NCBI GenBank assembly: GCA_034509425.1 | Contig: JAVTVJ010000834.1 | Span: forward strand, 62,001-126,000 | Length of the DNA stretch: 64,000 nt | Reading direction: 5' to 3' | Source: Eopsaltria australis | Lineage: Eukaryota; Chordata; Aves; Passeriformes; Petroicidae | In this document: positions 11,301-23,300 of the stretch, in pieces | Numbering within the stretch: position 1 is the first letter of the stretch | Layout of the letters: each line of letters starts with the position of its first letter | Position numbers and translations under genes: made by a program | Notes under the pieces: model-generated | Database searches by the model: none | Told to the model about the DNA's origin: nothing | What the model saw: only the letters and a program-made list of their open reading frames with translations

Positions 11301-14300
11301 AGAATTGCCCCCGTGCGATGGAACATCTCATATAGCTTAACCAAAATGCTGATCTACCTCCAATACCTGTGGTGTTAAATTCAGTACAAGCCTAGTTCTC
11401 CTCTAAGAAGTGACAGACAAAAAAGGGGCAGGAAAAGACACGGTTTTAAGCTGAAAGGCACTGTGCTTTACCCTGCTTGCCATTGACAGGGCCCTCCTCC
11501 TTGTTGCTCGCCAGCTCATTCCTCTGCTCCAAAATGTGCTCTAGGGCAGCCTGCAGCTTGCGGGGCAGGATGGAATCCTCATCTTCCATCTGTAAGACAG
11601 AGCCACCTTCTCAGGGACTGGGGCTGGGACAAAAGCATCTCCTACCCTGTCCCCAGCACAGCAGGGGGAGCACTAGAAATGAACGTGAGGAGAGGGAGAA
11701 GGTGTAATATGCTTGGCACATTCCCAGCACCACCCAGCGCAGTACTATCAAGGAGCAAAAGAGGAAGGAGAAAGGGGGTGTCTTTTCCTAAATATTCCCC
11801 TATCCAGGAGGAATTTTACATGTCTGACCCGAGAGGCTACTGGGCAGGGCTCACCCATGACCCCACCATCTGCCTGTGAGCACTGGTCTGGCCACAAAGA
11901 GGAGGTGTGTGAACAATGCTGGCACATGGCCAGGTGAGCAGAGACCCTGCTCAGGCACCAATCCTATCACACAGGCATAAGGAATTCCCAGGGAGCAATA
12001 GAGCTAAGGAACTGCCAGTGACTGTGCAGAGCTCCTACCAGCCCTGGCTGAGTCGGCTGATTTAGCTTAAGCCTCCAGAAGAGAGGTGCAAGGTAAAGCA
12101 TTACCCCAGAGCTAAGGTAGCTGGCAAGCAAGGACTGTGGGAGGGCTTGGCCTTCACCCACACGTTTCTTCCTGCAGCAGGAGGAGCACTCATCCCATCT
12201 GAGTCACGGGGCTGAGGCACGGCAGGAACTGGTGCTGCCAGCGCTGCTCAGGATCTGCCAAGCAGCTCTGGGGAAAAAAGAGCTTCCTGGGCCAGGAGTG
12301 TATTTGCTCATTTATCCTCTTCTCTTCCTCCTCCCCTTCCCACTCCTCTCCACAACAAAGGGAAGTGAAAATCAACAGGCAATCTTGCCTGCAGAACAAC
12401 AGACAGGCTCCCATGTACCACCTTTCTGCTTCTGACCCACCCAGTGCAAGGACCAGAGTGAGGAACCACAAGCTGCTGAAGCAGTAAGGATTTTAAAAAA
12501 TCATCAAGGCTCCCTTCCCACTCAGGGCAGAGTATGAGATGGGAGGTGGACTGACAGACGCAGGCTAGAAGAGTCCACACTGCTCCCCAGCAGACAGTGC
12601 TGTGGTTTGGGATGCTGATGTTACATATATACACAGCAATCCCTATAATGCTGCCAGCCACAAGTCCTGCCTCAGTTTTTGAGTGGGGAGAAAGTGATCC
12701 ATCCAGGCAGGTCAGCAAACACAGATGGAGGTAAGTTATGGAGGAAAAAGGGGAGAAAAGGATATGAAATAGCTCTGCTCACCTGTCTCAGAAACCGATT
12801 ATTTACAAGGTCAACGACGAGGACCTAAGAATGAAATAGCAAGAATTAAAAGGGGAAGTAATTATTTCCATCCTCAGAGTTTATCTTAATCTGTAACTGC
12901 TCTGGAGGAAACACTTCAGCCCCATCCCTGCTCCTCCTACCCACCACTGCAGCTGGAGGAGGCACCCAGCATGACCCAGGAGTGGAGCCCTTGTGGCTTT
13001 CTGGGGATGTCACTGCAAACCACAGCACAGCTTGGACAACAGGAGGCTGTGCTCCAGGCCTGGCCGCTGCTTCTCACTGCACAGCAGGGTCAGAGCTTCA
13101 TCCTTTCTCCCTGTGTGCTACACTGCTGTCTCCTGGGAGGCAGGGAGGGAAATCCCTCCCTCAGCATGTTCAGCCTTGCTGTGCTCACCCGTGTGCACCA
13201 GAAATCCAATTCTTAATTATTTATTGCTATAATGAGGCACCTGGGTTAACCTGAGGGGCAGCTATCCTGGCCAGGCTGTAGCAATCACACTTAAGACTGA
13301 CAGGATTTGCATGTAGCCCCCAGACAGCACTATGCAGAAACCAGTATAAACTTTAATAAAACCATCTCCTACCTGCAGCAGCCCCACAGTGGGAGATTCC
13401 AGCCCCCTGCCTTTCCAAGCTGTGGCCAAGGCAGAGCACAGACCTTTGTCTCCCCGGGGGAACATCCACCTCCACCTTTACCCCACACTCATGGCAGTCA
13501 GAGGACGAGAGCTCTGCTCCCTGGTGCTGTCAGCTGACAGAAAACAGCTCAGCCCAAGGGAAACAACCTCGAGTACGGGCACGGTGTGGATGCAGGGCTC
13601 ACCTCCTCCACAGGCAGCTCCTTCAGGTGGGGCAGGGAGCTGGAGAGCAGGCCAATGAGGAAGGGCGTGGGCGAGCACACGATGTCGATCATGGATGGCG
13701 GCAACACGGGGATGTAGGTGTGCTGCCAGGTGAAGGGGTACAGCAGGGCCACTGTGGCGTGGCAACACTTGGAGAGAGTGCTGGAAGACAAAGCATAACC
13801 AAGGACAACAGCTGGTCAGTCAGGGAATGAGGGGTGCTTCCTAGAAATCAACTGTTCCCTGGTTGATCTCTCTAATTACTAGGGGCTTTCCCACATTTCT
13901 GACCCCATTTTTCAGCTTCAGAAGCAATGACTTCTGAAAGATGACACCAGCCCCCACTCATTGACAAGAGATGGGTTCCACTGAATCAGAGATCTGCTGC
14001 TCCAGTGTCCTGATGGAAAATATCTTCTATGCCACTGCCTTTCCTTAGAGAAATGAGTTTATTCTCCCACAGTTCTCTGGCAGGAGTCAGGCAGGATATC
14101 CAGTTAGCCACAGCAGAGCTTGCCACAGGGCACCAGTTATTCATCAGTTCTGGGTCTGGAAGCATTTCTATGTGTCAAGAGAGGGGGAAGGCTTGCTGCT
14201 TAAACCCTGTATATATAACATCATTTCGTTTTACCAGCATCCAGTAAAGGAGGGGAGGGAGAGGAAAGAGACTGGTGCAGCATGGAGGAGTCACATGGAT

Positions 14301-17300
14301 AGGGAAGGATGCCCAGCTGGCTCCCATTAGACTCCATGGGAGAATTTACATTCAGCAAGCTGGGTTTATTGCTGACTCGAGAGGGAAGGGGTTTGAGGGA
14401 AGGGGTTTGATGGGTGTGGATTTGAGCTTGCTCTGAAAAGTGAAGCCTGCTTTCCCTCCCCTTCCCGCTCCAGTTAAGTTTGGTGGATGTGCATCCCTAT
14501 GCTGTATCACCAGGGCCCACTGAGCAGAGTGCTGTGGCTGGGGACAGCTGGCTGGCTTCCATCACATAAGCTCAGGTTAGCAGAACAAAACTGGAGTTGA
14601 GGGACATCAGTGTGACAGTACGAAGTAATCAGGCAGCAAACACTGTCAAACACATGACATGCTTTGGAGAGAAAGAGATTCCAGGGGAGAGGATGGAATC
14701 TGCTTAACCTGAAAATTTTATCTGGGACTGCAACAGGTAGGGAACTGGCACTTGGGAAAGATGCCTGGGATGTGTGTGCTGAGAAAGTCTCTTCACAAAA
14801 TGGGGACAGTTTCCTCTCCCTTCACTCCCAGAGGCTTGTCTTTTGTAAAGGAGATACTCTGTAAAAACAAAGGAAGACCCTTCAAAGGCTGTGTTACAGA
14901 CCAGTAGCTTTAAGCCTTTAAATGGGAAAAAACCTTCAGTTCAACATCCTTGTTTCGGAAGGTGTGAGTGTATCCCCCTCCCTTGTCTGCCTTCATTCCT
15001 CCAGGCTGCCTCTGTTGCTGCTCTCCAGCTGTGCCTGCCATCATCAGCAAGCCCACACCTTGCTTTGTCTATCACAAATGCAAGGTAGATAATGAATCTG
15101 AGAGAAGCAAAATTAAAATAATGAGAAAACACAGAGCTAGCAAGAAACAGAAACATTAATAAAAAACACCCAGAAAAAAAATGTGGGAATAATATCAAAG
15201 TAGATGCTCTTTGTTGTATCTTTCATACAAGCTAATCTTGAAAGGAACTGCAACAAAAGTGAATGTGTCATCTTAGAAGTGCACACCAAGTTAATTAAAT
15301 CCTTTAAAAACCATCTCCTTCAAAGCTATGCTACTCATACATTTCAGGTCATGTTAGCAGATACAAAAGCAGGGGCTTCTCTTCCTCTCCATTACTGCAC
15401 AGCATATTTTCCACTCCTCAATTTCTGACTGATAATAGCCCTGGTAATAGCAGCAGCATCATAGTGAAAGCTGAAAGAACTGCACCTTTCATCACTTGTG
15501 CACAGCAGTGGGGCATTACCACCACCCACTTCTCTTCTCTGAGGAGAGGGTGAATGTGGAAGTGTTAGAAGTTTTACATTTGTCACCAATCCTCTATTTT
15601 GAAAGTGTATCCTAATTTTCTGCCTAAACATGGGACCTGAATTTATAGACAGCATGTGAAAACCGATGGAAAACATCTCTGAGTCCAGGTAGCTCCACAG
15701 AGGAACAGTGAGCAGCTGAAGTACGTGGTTATTTATGGCATGGTGAGTGTTGCGGTTTCAGAGGTTTGGGGATCAAAATTAGGTATGAAGATTAATTTTG
15801 TAGTTAAGATTATTTGATTTTGTTGTGAGATAAGGATTAATAGTAGGCAAAAGCAGGCTTATACTTTAAGGAATACAAAAAGGAATTTTATTAACAGACT
15901 TAAAACAGGAATAATAATTAGGCATCAACACTAAACTTTTCAGAACACTCTTTTCCCCTCCCCACCTTTCTTATTTCCTTTCTTGTTGACCATACAAAAG
16001 GTAACACTTCAACTTATAGTTAATCTACCACCTCTGGAACTTCACAGTTTTCTTAATTTATATAGAGAGAGAAGCTTTCTTTTGTTTTATCATGTTGACT
16101 CCCATAGGAAACACAGTTTCTATGGTTATTAGCTTTCTAGTAAATGATTCTCTCTTTGAAGAGAGATACTTGCTTTTCTAGACCCCTTCCCATTTCAGTA
16201 GATTTCCCAGGGCCACACCAATGGACATATGATGGTCACTGAGGTGTTCTTTTTGAGAGCAAATGTTTCTATTACAGTGACAAAAACATCCCTTTACTTT
16301 ATCATCAGCAACACAAGTCTTCTTCTACTGTTTTCCTGGGGCGAGGAAAGAAAAATCTTAATACACAAAAGTCTCAGTCTACTGCTTATAACTTAGAACA
16401 TTATATTCCCTTTTTCTCACCTCTTTTAGACCATTATTCATATATTACAGGGTGTATTACAGCTAAATTATCAACATGTTTTTACAAAAGAACTTTCAGC
16501 AGTGAAGCACTCCTTATCTCTTCCTTCTTTGAAAAATAAGCTTAGTTATAGCCATTAACTTAAAGTCTCTATGTTGTACTTTGTGTAGGCGCCTTTATTT
16601 TATGCTCTTTCTGTGTGAGAAGGAGAAATGAATGTTTTTAAAGTCTTATTCTGATATTAGAATAAAACAGTTAATTTGTCTTTCGGCTGGGTGCTGGTCA
16701 CGTGGCTTTTGCCCACGTGGTTTGAGTGTGTGGTAGTTTGAAAACAAATCAGTGAGAGGCTCAAAGTCAGAACTACAATTTAATAGGAAAAATGTAGTAA
16801 TACAAAAAAAAGGAAAAAAAACAAACCACTGACAGAGTCAGAATACAACCTGACACCCTGTCGGTCAGGGTGTTGGTAGTAGTCCACTTAGAAGGTGGTT
16901 GCAGTCCTCTGGGAGTGATAGATGCGGTTCTGTTGAAGCAATGATCCTGAGAAAGGTGTAGTTCTCCTCTGAAGGTCCAGTGGTGGTGTAGAAGGGTCTG
17001 GTCTTCCTCTGGGAGTCCCGTGGGAAAAGCTGCCTATAGTGCTTCAAATCTCAGTTTATATGCAGATCGGGATACATTGGTTCCTCCCCCTGGGCGGGGC
17101 ATCTCACAATGGGATGATGAGACACTATCTGCAATGTTTGGGGTGAGTGAAGTGCCCATCCAGCCCCAACGACTGGCCCATTAGCAAACTGTTCTGCGGC
17201 CATCAGGAACACTGCCACGCCCAGCCCCCAGCATCCCACGAAGATGGTGATAGAATACATACCATTGTAACCTAAGACATTATCCACCCCTTATTCTATC

Positions 17301-20300
17301 ACCATCTATGTGATACCCAAACCAGTACCCCCCTTTACATACATATATACATATACAATAAAACTTTACACACAGTTCTCACTTAAAATTAAGTTTCCTT
17401 GTGGTACTCAATGGGTTTCCCCATCTTTCTGCATTACTTACCAATTGTAACCAGGTCCTTGAGCAAAAACAACCCCGCGGATAGGTTTGCCTTTGTCTGA
17501 GGTGGGACTAATCCAAACAGTCTTTCCTAAAATACCTCTCATGTGTACCACAGGGACCCTGTCTCCGTCCACTGTGTGCAAGAGTTCAGACTGGGCAGGA
17601 CTAGCTCGATTGATGGAGCCTCGTGTGTTGACCATCCAGGTGGCCTTTGCTAAGTTCACTTCCCAATTTTTGAAGGTCCCCCTGCCAAGTGCCTTCAGGG
17701 TGGTCTTAAGTAGTCCGTTGCACCGTTCAACTTTCCCGGCAGCTGGTGCATGATAAGGGATATGATATATCCACTCGATGCCATGTTCTCTGGCCCAGCT
17801 GTTTATAAGGCCATTCTTGAAATGGGTCCCGTTGTCCGACTCAATTCTCTCAGGGGTGCCATGTCTCCACAGGACTTGCTTTTCCAGGCCTAAGATGGTG
17901 TTTCGGGCAGTAGCATGAGGCACAGCATAGGTCTCCAACCATCCAGTGGTTGCTTCCACCATGGTCAGCACGTAGCGCTTGCCTTGGCGGGTTTGGGGAA
18001 GGGTGATGTAGTCAATTTGCCAGGCTTCCCCATACCTATACTTCGACCATCATCCACCGTACCACAGAGGCTTCACCCGCTTGGCCTGCTTGATCATAGC
18101 GCAGGTCTCGCAGCCATGGATGACCTGTGAGATGCTGTCCATGGTCAAGTCCACCCCTCGGTCACGAGCCCATCGGTACGTTGCATCTCGTCCCTGATGA
18201 CCAGAGGCATCATGGGCCCAACGAGCTAGAAATAATTCTCCCTTGTGCTGCCAGTCCAGATCCACCTGTGATACTCTCAGTTTGGCAGCTTGGTCCACCT
18301 GCTCGTTGTTATGATGCTCTTCATTGGCCCGACTCTTGGGTACATGTGCATCCACATGTCGAACCTTCACAGTCAGCCTCTCTACACGGGTAGCGATGTC
18401 CTGCCAAATCTCAGCGGCCCAGATGGGTTTCCCTCTGCGCTGCCAGTTGGCCTTTCTCCAGCGATTCAACCAACCCCACAAAGCGTTAGCTACCATCCAG
18501 GAGTCAGTGTAGAGATAGAGCCGAGGCCACTTCTCTCGCTCAGCAATATCCAAAGCCAGCTGGACGGCTTTAAGCTCTGCAACCTGACTCGATCCACCTT
18601 CTCCCTCAGTAGCTTGTGCAACTCGTCGTGTGGGGCTCCATACAGCAGCTTACCACTTCCGGTTAGCACCCACAATTCGGCAGGAACCATCAGTGAAGAG
18701 GGCATATCGTCTTTCACTCTCCGGTAGCTCGTTATATGGTGGGGCTTCCTCAGCACGTGTTACTTGCCCCTCCTCTTCTTCAGAAGATAATCCAAAGGTC
18801 TCACCTTCAGGCCAGTTTGTTATAATTTCCAGAATCCCAGGGCGATTAGGGTTTCCTATCCGGGCTCGCTGTGTGATCAGCGCAATCCACTTGCTCCATG
18901 TGGCGTCGGCGGCATGATGTGTGGAAGGAACCCTTCCCCTGAACATCCAACCCAGCACTGGTAGTCGGGGTGCCAGAAGCAGCTGTGCTTCAGTGCCAAT
19001 TACTTCCGAGGCAGCTCGAACTCCTTCATAAGCTGCAAGAATCTCTTTCTTGGTTGGGGTATAGCTGGCCTCAGATCCTTTGTATCCCCGACTCCAGAAC
19101 CCAAGTGGTCGTCCTCGAGCCTCTTCAGGTCCCTTCTGCCACAGGCTCCAGGATGGACCATTCTCCTCGGCCGCAGTGTAGAGCACATTTTTCACATCCT
19201 GTCCAGTTCTGACTGGCCCAAGGGCTACTGCATGGGCAATCTCCTGCTTAATTTGTTCAAATGCTTGTTGTTGCTCAGGACCCCACTGGAAATCATTTCT
19301 TTTTCGTGTCACGAGGTAAAGAGGGCTTACAATTGTGCTGTATTCCGGGATATGCATTCTCCAAAACCCGACAGCTCCTAGAAAAGCCTGGGTTTCCTTC
19401 TTGTTCGTAGGTGGGGACATAGCAGTGATCTTGTTGACTACTTCTGTCGGGATCTGGCGACATCCATCTTGCCACTTGACTCCTAAAAACTGGATTTCTT
19501 GAGCGGGTCCCTTAACCTTACTTCGCTTGATGGCAAAACCAGCTCTTAGGAGAATCTGGATGATCTTCTTTCCTTTCTCAAAGACTTCCTCTGCTGTGTT
19601 TCCCCATACGATAATGTCGTCGATGTACTGCAAATGTTCTGGAGCCTCACCCTTTTCCAGTGCAGCCTGGATCAGGCCATGGCAGATGGTGGGGCTGTGC
19701 TTCCACCCCTGGGGGAGTCTGTTCCAGGTGTACTGCACTCCCCTCCAGGTGAAAGCAAACTGAGGCCTGCACTCTGCTGCCAGAGGAATGGAGAAAAAGG
19801 CATTGGCAATATCGATGGTTGCGTACCACTTTGCTGCCTTGGATTCTAGTTCGTACTGAAGTTCCAACATGTCTGGCACAGCAGCACTCAGTGGTGGTGT
19901 GACCTCATTCAGGCCACGATAATCCAGTCAGTCTCCATTCTCCACTGGACTTACGCACTGGCCATATAGGGCTGTTGAAGGGTGAATGAGCCTTGCTGAC
20001 CACCCCTTGGCTCTCCGGTTTACGAATCATCTCATGGATGGGAACCACAGAGTCTCTGTCTGTGCGATACTGCCGTCGGTGCACTGTCGCTGTGGCGATT
20101 GGTACCTGCTGTTCTTCAACTGCTAGCAGACCCACAAGCGAGGGGTCGTCTGAGAGACCAGGCAAGGTATTTAGCTGTTGGATGTCTTCTGTTTCTACTA
20201 CAGCTATTCCGAAAGCCCAACAATGTCCTTTTGGGTCTTTGAAATACCCATTTCTAAGATAGTCTATGCCCAGGATGCATGGGGCCTCTGGGCCGGTCAC

Positions 20301-23300
20301 CATGGGGTGTTTCTGCCACTCATTCCCAGTTAAACTCACTTCAGCTTCCAATACAGTCAGCTGCTGGGATCCTCCTGTCACCCCAGAAATAGAAATAGAT
20401 TCTGTTCCCACGTACCTTGATGGCATCAGGGTACATTGAGCGCCGGTGTCAACCAAAGCCGTGTATCTTTGTGGGTCAGACGTGCCAGGCCATCGAATCC
20501 ACACAGTCCAATAGATCCGGTTGTCCCTTTCCTCTACCTGGCTAGAGGCAGGGCCCCTCTATTCCTGATCGTGGTACACATTGCTCTCTTCCTGTAAATA
20601 TGTTCTTGAGGTCCCTTCAAGAGGATCGGTCATATCATCATTGCTATACTGTTCTGAGTTCTGTCCACAAGAGACCGGAGCAGCGTTGACTCTAGGTGGG
20701 CTCCTTGTGGTAGCTGTTCCTCTTTTCAGTTCACGTACTCGGGCTGCTAAGGAAGAGGTGGGATTTCTGTCCCACTTTCTCATGTCTTCTCCATGCTCTT
20801 GAAGGAAAAACCAGAGGTTACCTGGTGGAGTGTATCTTCTTTCTCTGGCTGGGGAATGTTGGCTCTTAATAGCAGAGACCCTTGTTGGTTCTGGCGAGAT
20901 GTGGTGCATTTCTTGCTTCAGCTCCTTTCTGAGTTTCTCTTCCAAGTTCCGGACGTGCTCAGCCAGCTTTGTTTCCACAGATGAGACATGGGTGCGTAAC
21001 GGGACAGTGACAGTGTCCTCATAAATTCATAGTTTGTTGACCAGTACTCCTTCTTTGTTCGCTCCTTCCCTCCATTGCAGTGTTGCTAGGTAACGGGAGT
21101 ATATCTCTGGTCCAAGCCGTGCGAATCTCAACCACATCTGTGACGTGCATTGGACATCATCTGGGTTCTTAGGGAATCTCTCATCTTCTGAGAAAATGAT
21201 CTCCAGCACGGCCAATTCTCTCAAGCATCGGATACCTTGTTCCATTGTGTTCTATTTTCCTTGGTGCACTTGGAGGTCTTCTTTTCAAAGGTATCTGTCC
21301 CTTACACTTGCCAACAGTTGATGCCAGAGGCTGAGAGTTTCTTGGGTTTTCCTGATCCCCTGGTCAATGACCACATCCTGGGTCAGGGATCCAAGTTGCC
21401 TGGCCTCACTTCCATCTAGCATGGTGTCATTGGCTGCAGCGTCCCAGATGCGAAGAAGCCAGGTCAGGATGGATTCATTTGTCTGGCGGGTGAACTCCCT
21501 CCGTAGGTCACGCAGCTCACCTAGGGATAAAGAGCGAGTGATGATCTCTGGCTCCGTCTCTTCTGCTTGGTGCGAAGGTCCAGCCTCCTCCTCATCGGTC
21601 GCTGTGCGGGCTGATTTGCTCCTGGTTTTCTTTTTCTGAAGGGGGCAACTGCTACTGGCTTAGGCTGTTCTGGCTTGGTGATGGCTTGTGTGGAGACTGT
21701 CGTTTCTTTCGGTCTCTTTTTCCTCTATGACAGTTTGTTTAGATACGGTGCCTGTTGTTCTGCTGCTTTTCTTGTCCTCATCCTGAGGATACTGTGCTGC
21801 ATCGAGCATTGTTCTGACTCTAAGCATGGTGTACACAGTGCAGGCTGTACAAAGAAGACAAAGCAGAACTAACAGCAAGATTATACCATCTTTGACATCC
21901 AAAGGGAATTCAATATTTTCAAAAACTGTTGTGTCAGGTCTGAAAGGCTGAAAGAAACCATTCTCTACTCTTTCCCCTAGGGGCTGGGTGCGATTGTTGA
22001 GGAGGCCCCAGATGTAACAGCCCACACCAGGACAAGCAAACAAAATTGAGTATATATTCCGAATGGTGTTCATTGCCTCGGAGGTTATCATGCAATAGAC
22101 ATAGTAAACTAGTAAAGCAATTTTTATACGATACCCCGGCCTACACAGGAGCATTACCACAGGCAGGTAATTCCCTGTCTGCGGAAATATATATAGAGCA
22201 AGGTACAGGACACAGGTAAGTATGTTGAGTATCATGGTGAATAGGTGGCTTCTAGAACACAAAATTGTAATTCTGACTTTCCTCAGGGCCTGGCCTCACG
22301 TTTGGGCGCCAAAAAATGTGGTAGTTTGAAAACAAATCAGTGAGAGGCTCAAAGTCAGAACTACAATTTAATAGGAAAAATGTAGTAATACAAAAAAAAA
22401 AAACCAAAAAAACCCCACTGACAGAGTCAGAATACAACCTGACACCCTGTCGGTCAGGGTGTTGGTAGTAGTCCACTTAGAAGGTGGTTGCAGTCCTCTG
22501 GGAGTGATAGATGCGCTTCTGTTGAAGCAATGATCCTGAGAAAGGTGTAGTTCTCCTCTGAAGGTCCAGTGGTGGTGTAGAAGGGTCTGGTCTTCCTCTG
22601 GGAATCCCGTGGGAAAAGCTGCCTATAGTGCTTCAAATCTCAGTTTATATGCAGATCGGGATACATTGGTTCCTCCCCCTGGGCGGGGCATCTCACAATG
22701 GGACGATGAGCCACTATCTGCAATGTTTGGGGTGAGTGAAGTGCCCATCCGGCCCCAACGACTGGCCTATTAGCAAACCGTTCTGCGGCCATCAGGAACA
22801 CTGCCACGCCCGGCCCCCAGCATCCCACGAAGATGGTGATAGAATACATACCATTGTAACCTAAGACAGAGTGTTGTTAAGTCCGTGCCTGAACTGAAGG
22901 AAAAGAGCTCGTCTATGCCGGCTCTCATCTAAGCCACATTTAAATTGCAAGGGTCCAGCGGGACCGCGTCCGTGCTGTAGGGGGGCTGGTTTAAGCCCCC
23001 TTTCGTGCTGAAGTGTGCGTGGGGGGCCACCCGGCAGAAGCTGTACCCAAGCTGCGGGAGAGGCTTAATTCAAGTCCTTTCTCCCTCTCGCGCAGAGTTG
23101 CAAGGAGTAAATGAAGCCGCAGCCGAGCTGTGGGAGGGGCTCAGTCTGAGCTCTTTCTGTCTCTCTCCCGTGCTTAGTTTGCTGCGGAGCTAACCGGGTC
23201 GGGTTCTCCCGAGGTCCATGGGGCCCGGCCTTAAACCCTCTTCTCGCTGGGCTGTGCCGTGGAGAGGGGGGGAAACCAGCCTGGCCCAGACTAGGCAAAC

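Larger units (their letters stand above)
16729..22868 (-). mobile_element. Full-length ERV-L provirus (6.14 kb), TSD GAGTG, nested in an older LTR
   Basis: Two LTRs of about 551 bp bracket gag, protease, RT, RNase H and integrase on the minus strand. GAGTG at 16724-16728 is repeated at 22869-22873, proving an intact insertion. A primer binding site follows the 5' LTR (22311-22294) and a polypurine tract precedes the 3' LTR (17295-17280). There is no room for env between integrase (ends 17438) and the 3' LTR. The RT and integrase are ERV-L-like (class III, spuma-related). The LTR pair differs at roughly 8 sites outside an A-rich tract, so the insertion is relatively young. The coding frames carry several stops and at least one frameshift. 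Confidence 0.93.

Noticed and set aside
18127..18393. Plus-strand ORFs across the ERV-L provirus
   Set aside because: They are antisense shadows of the minus-strand pol frames.
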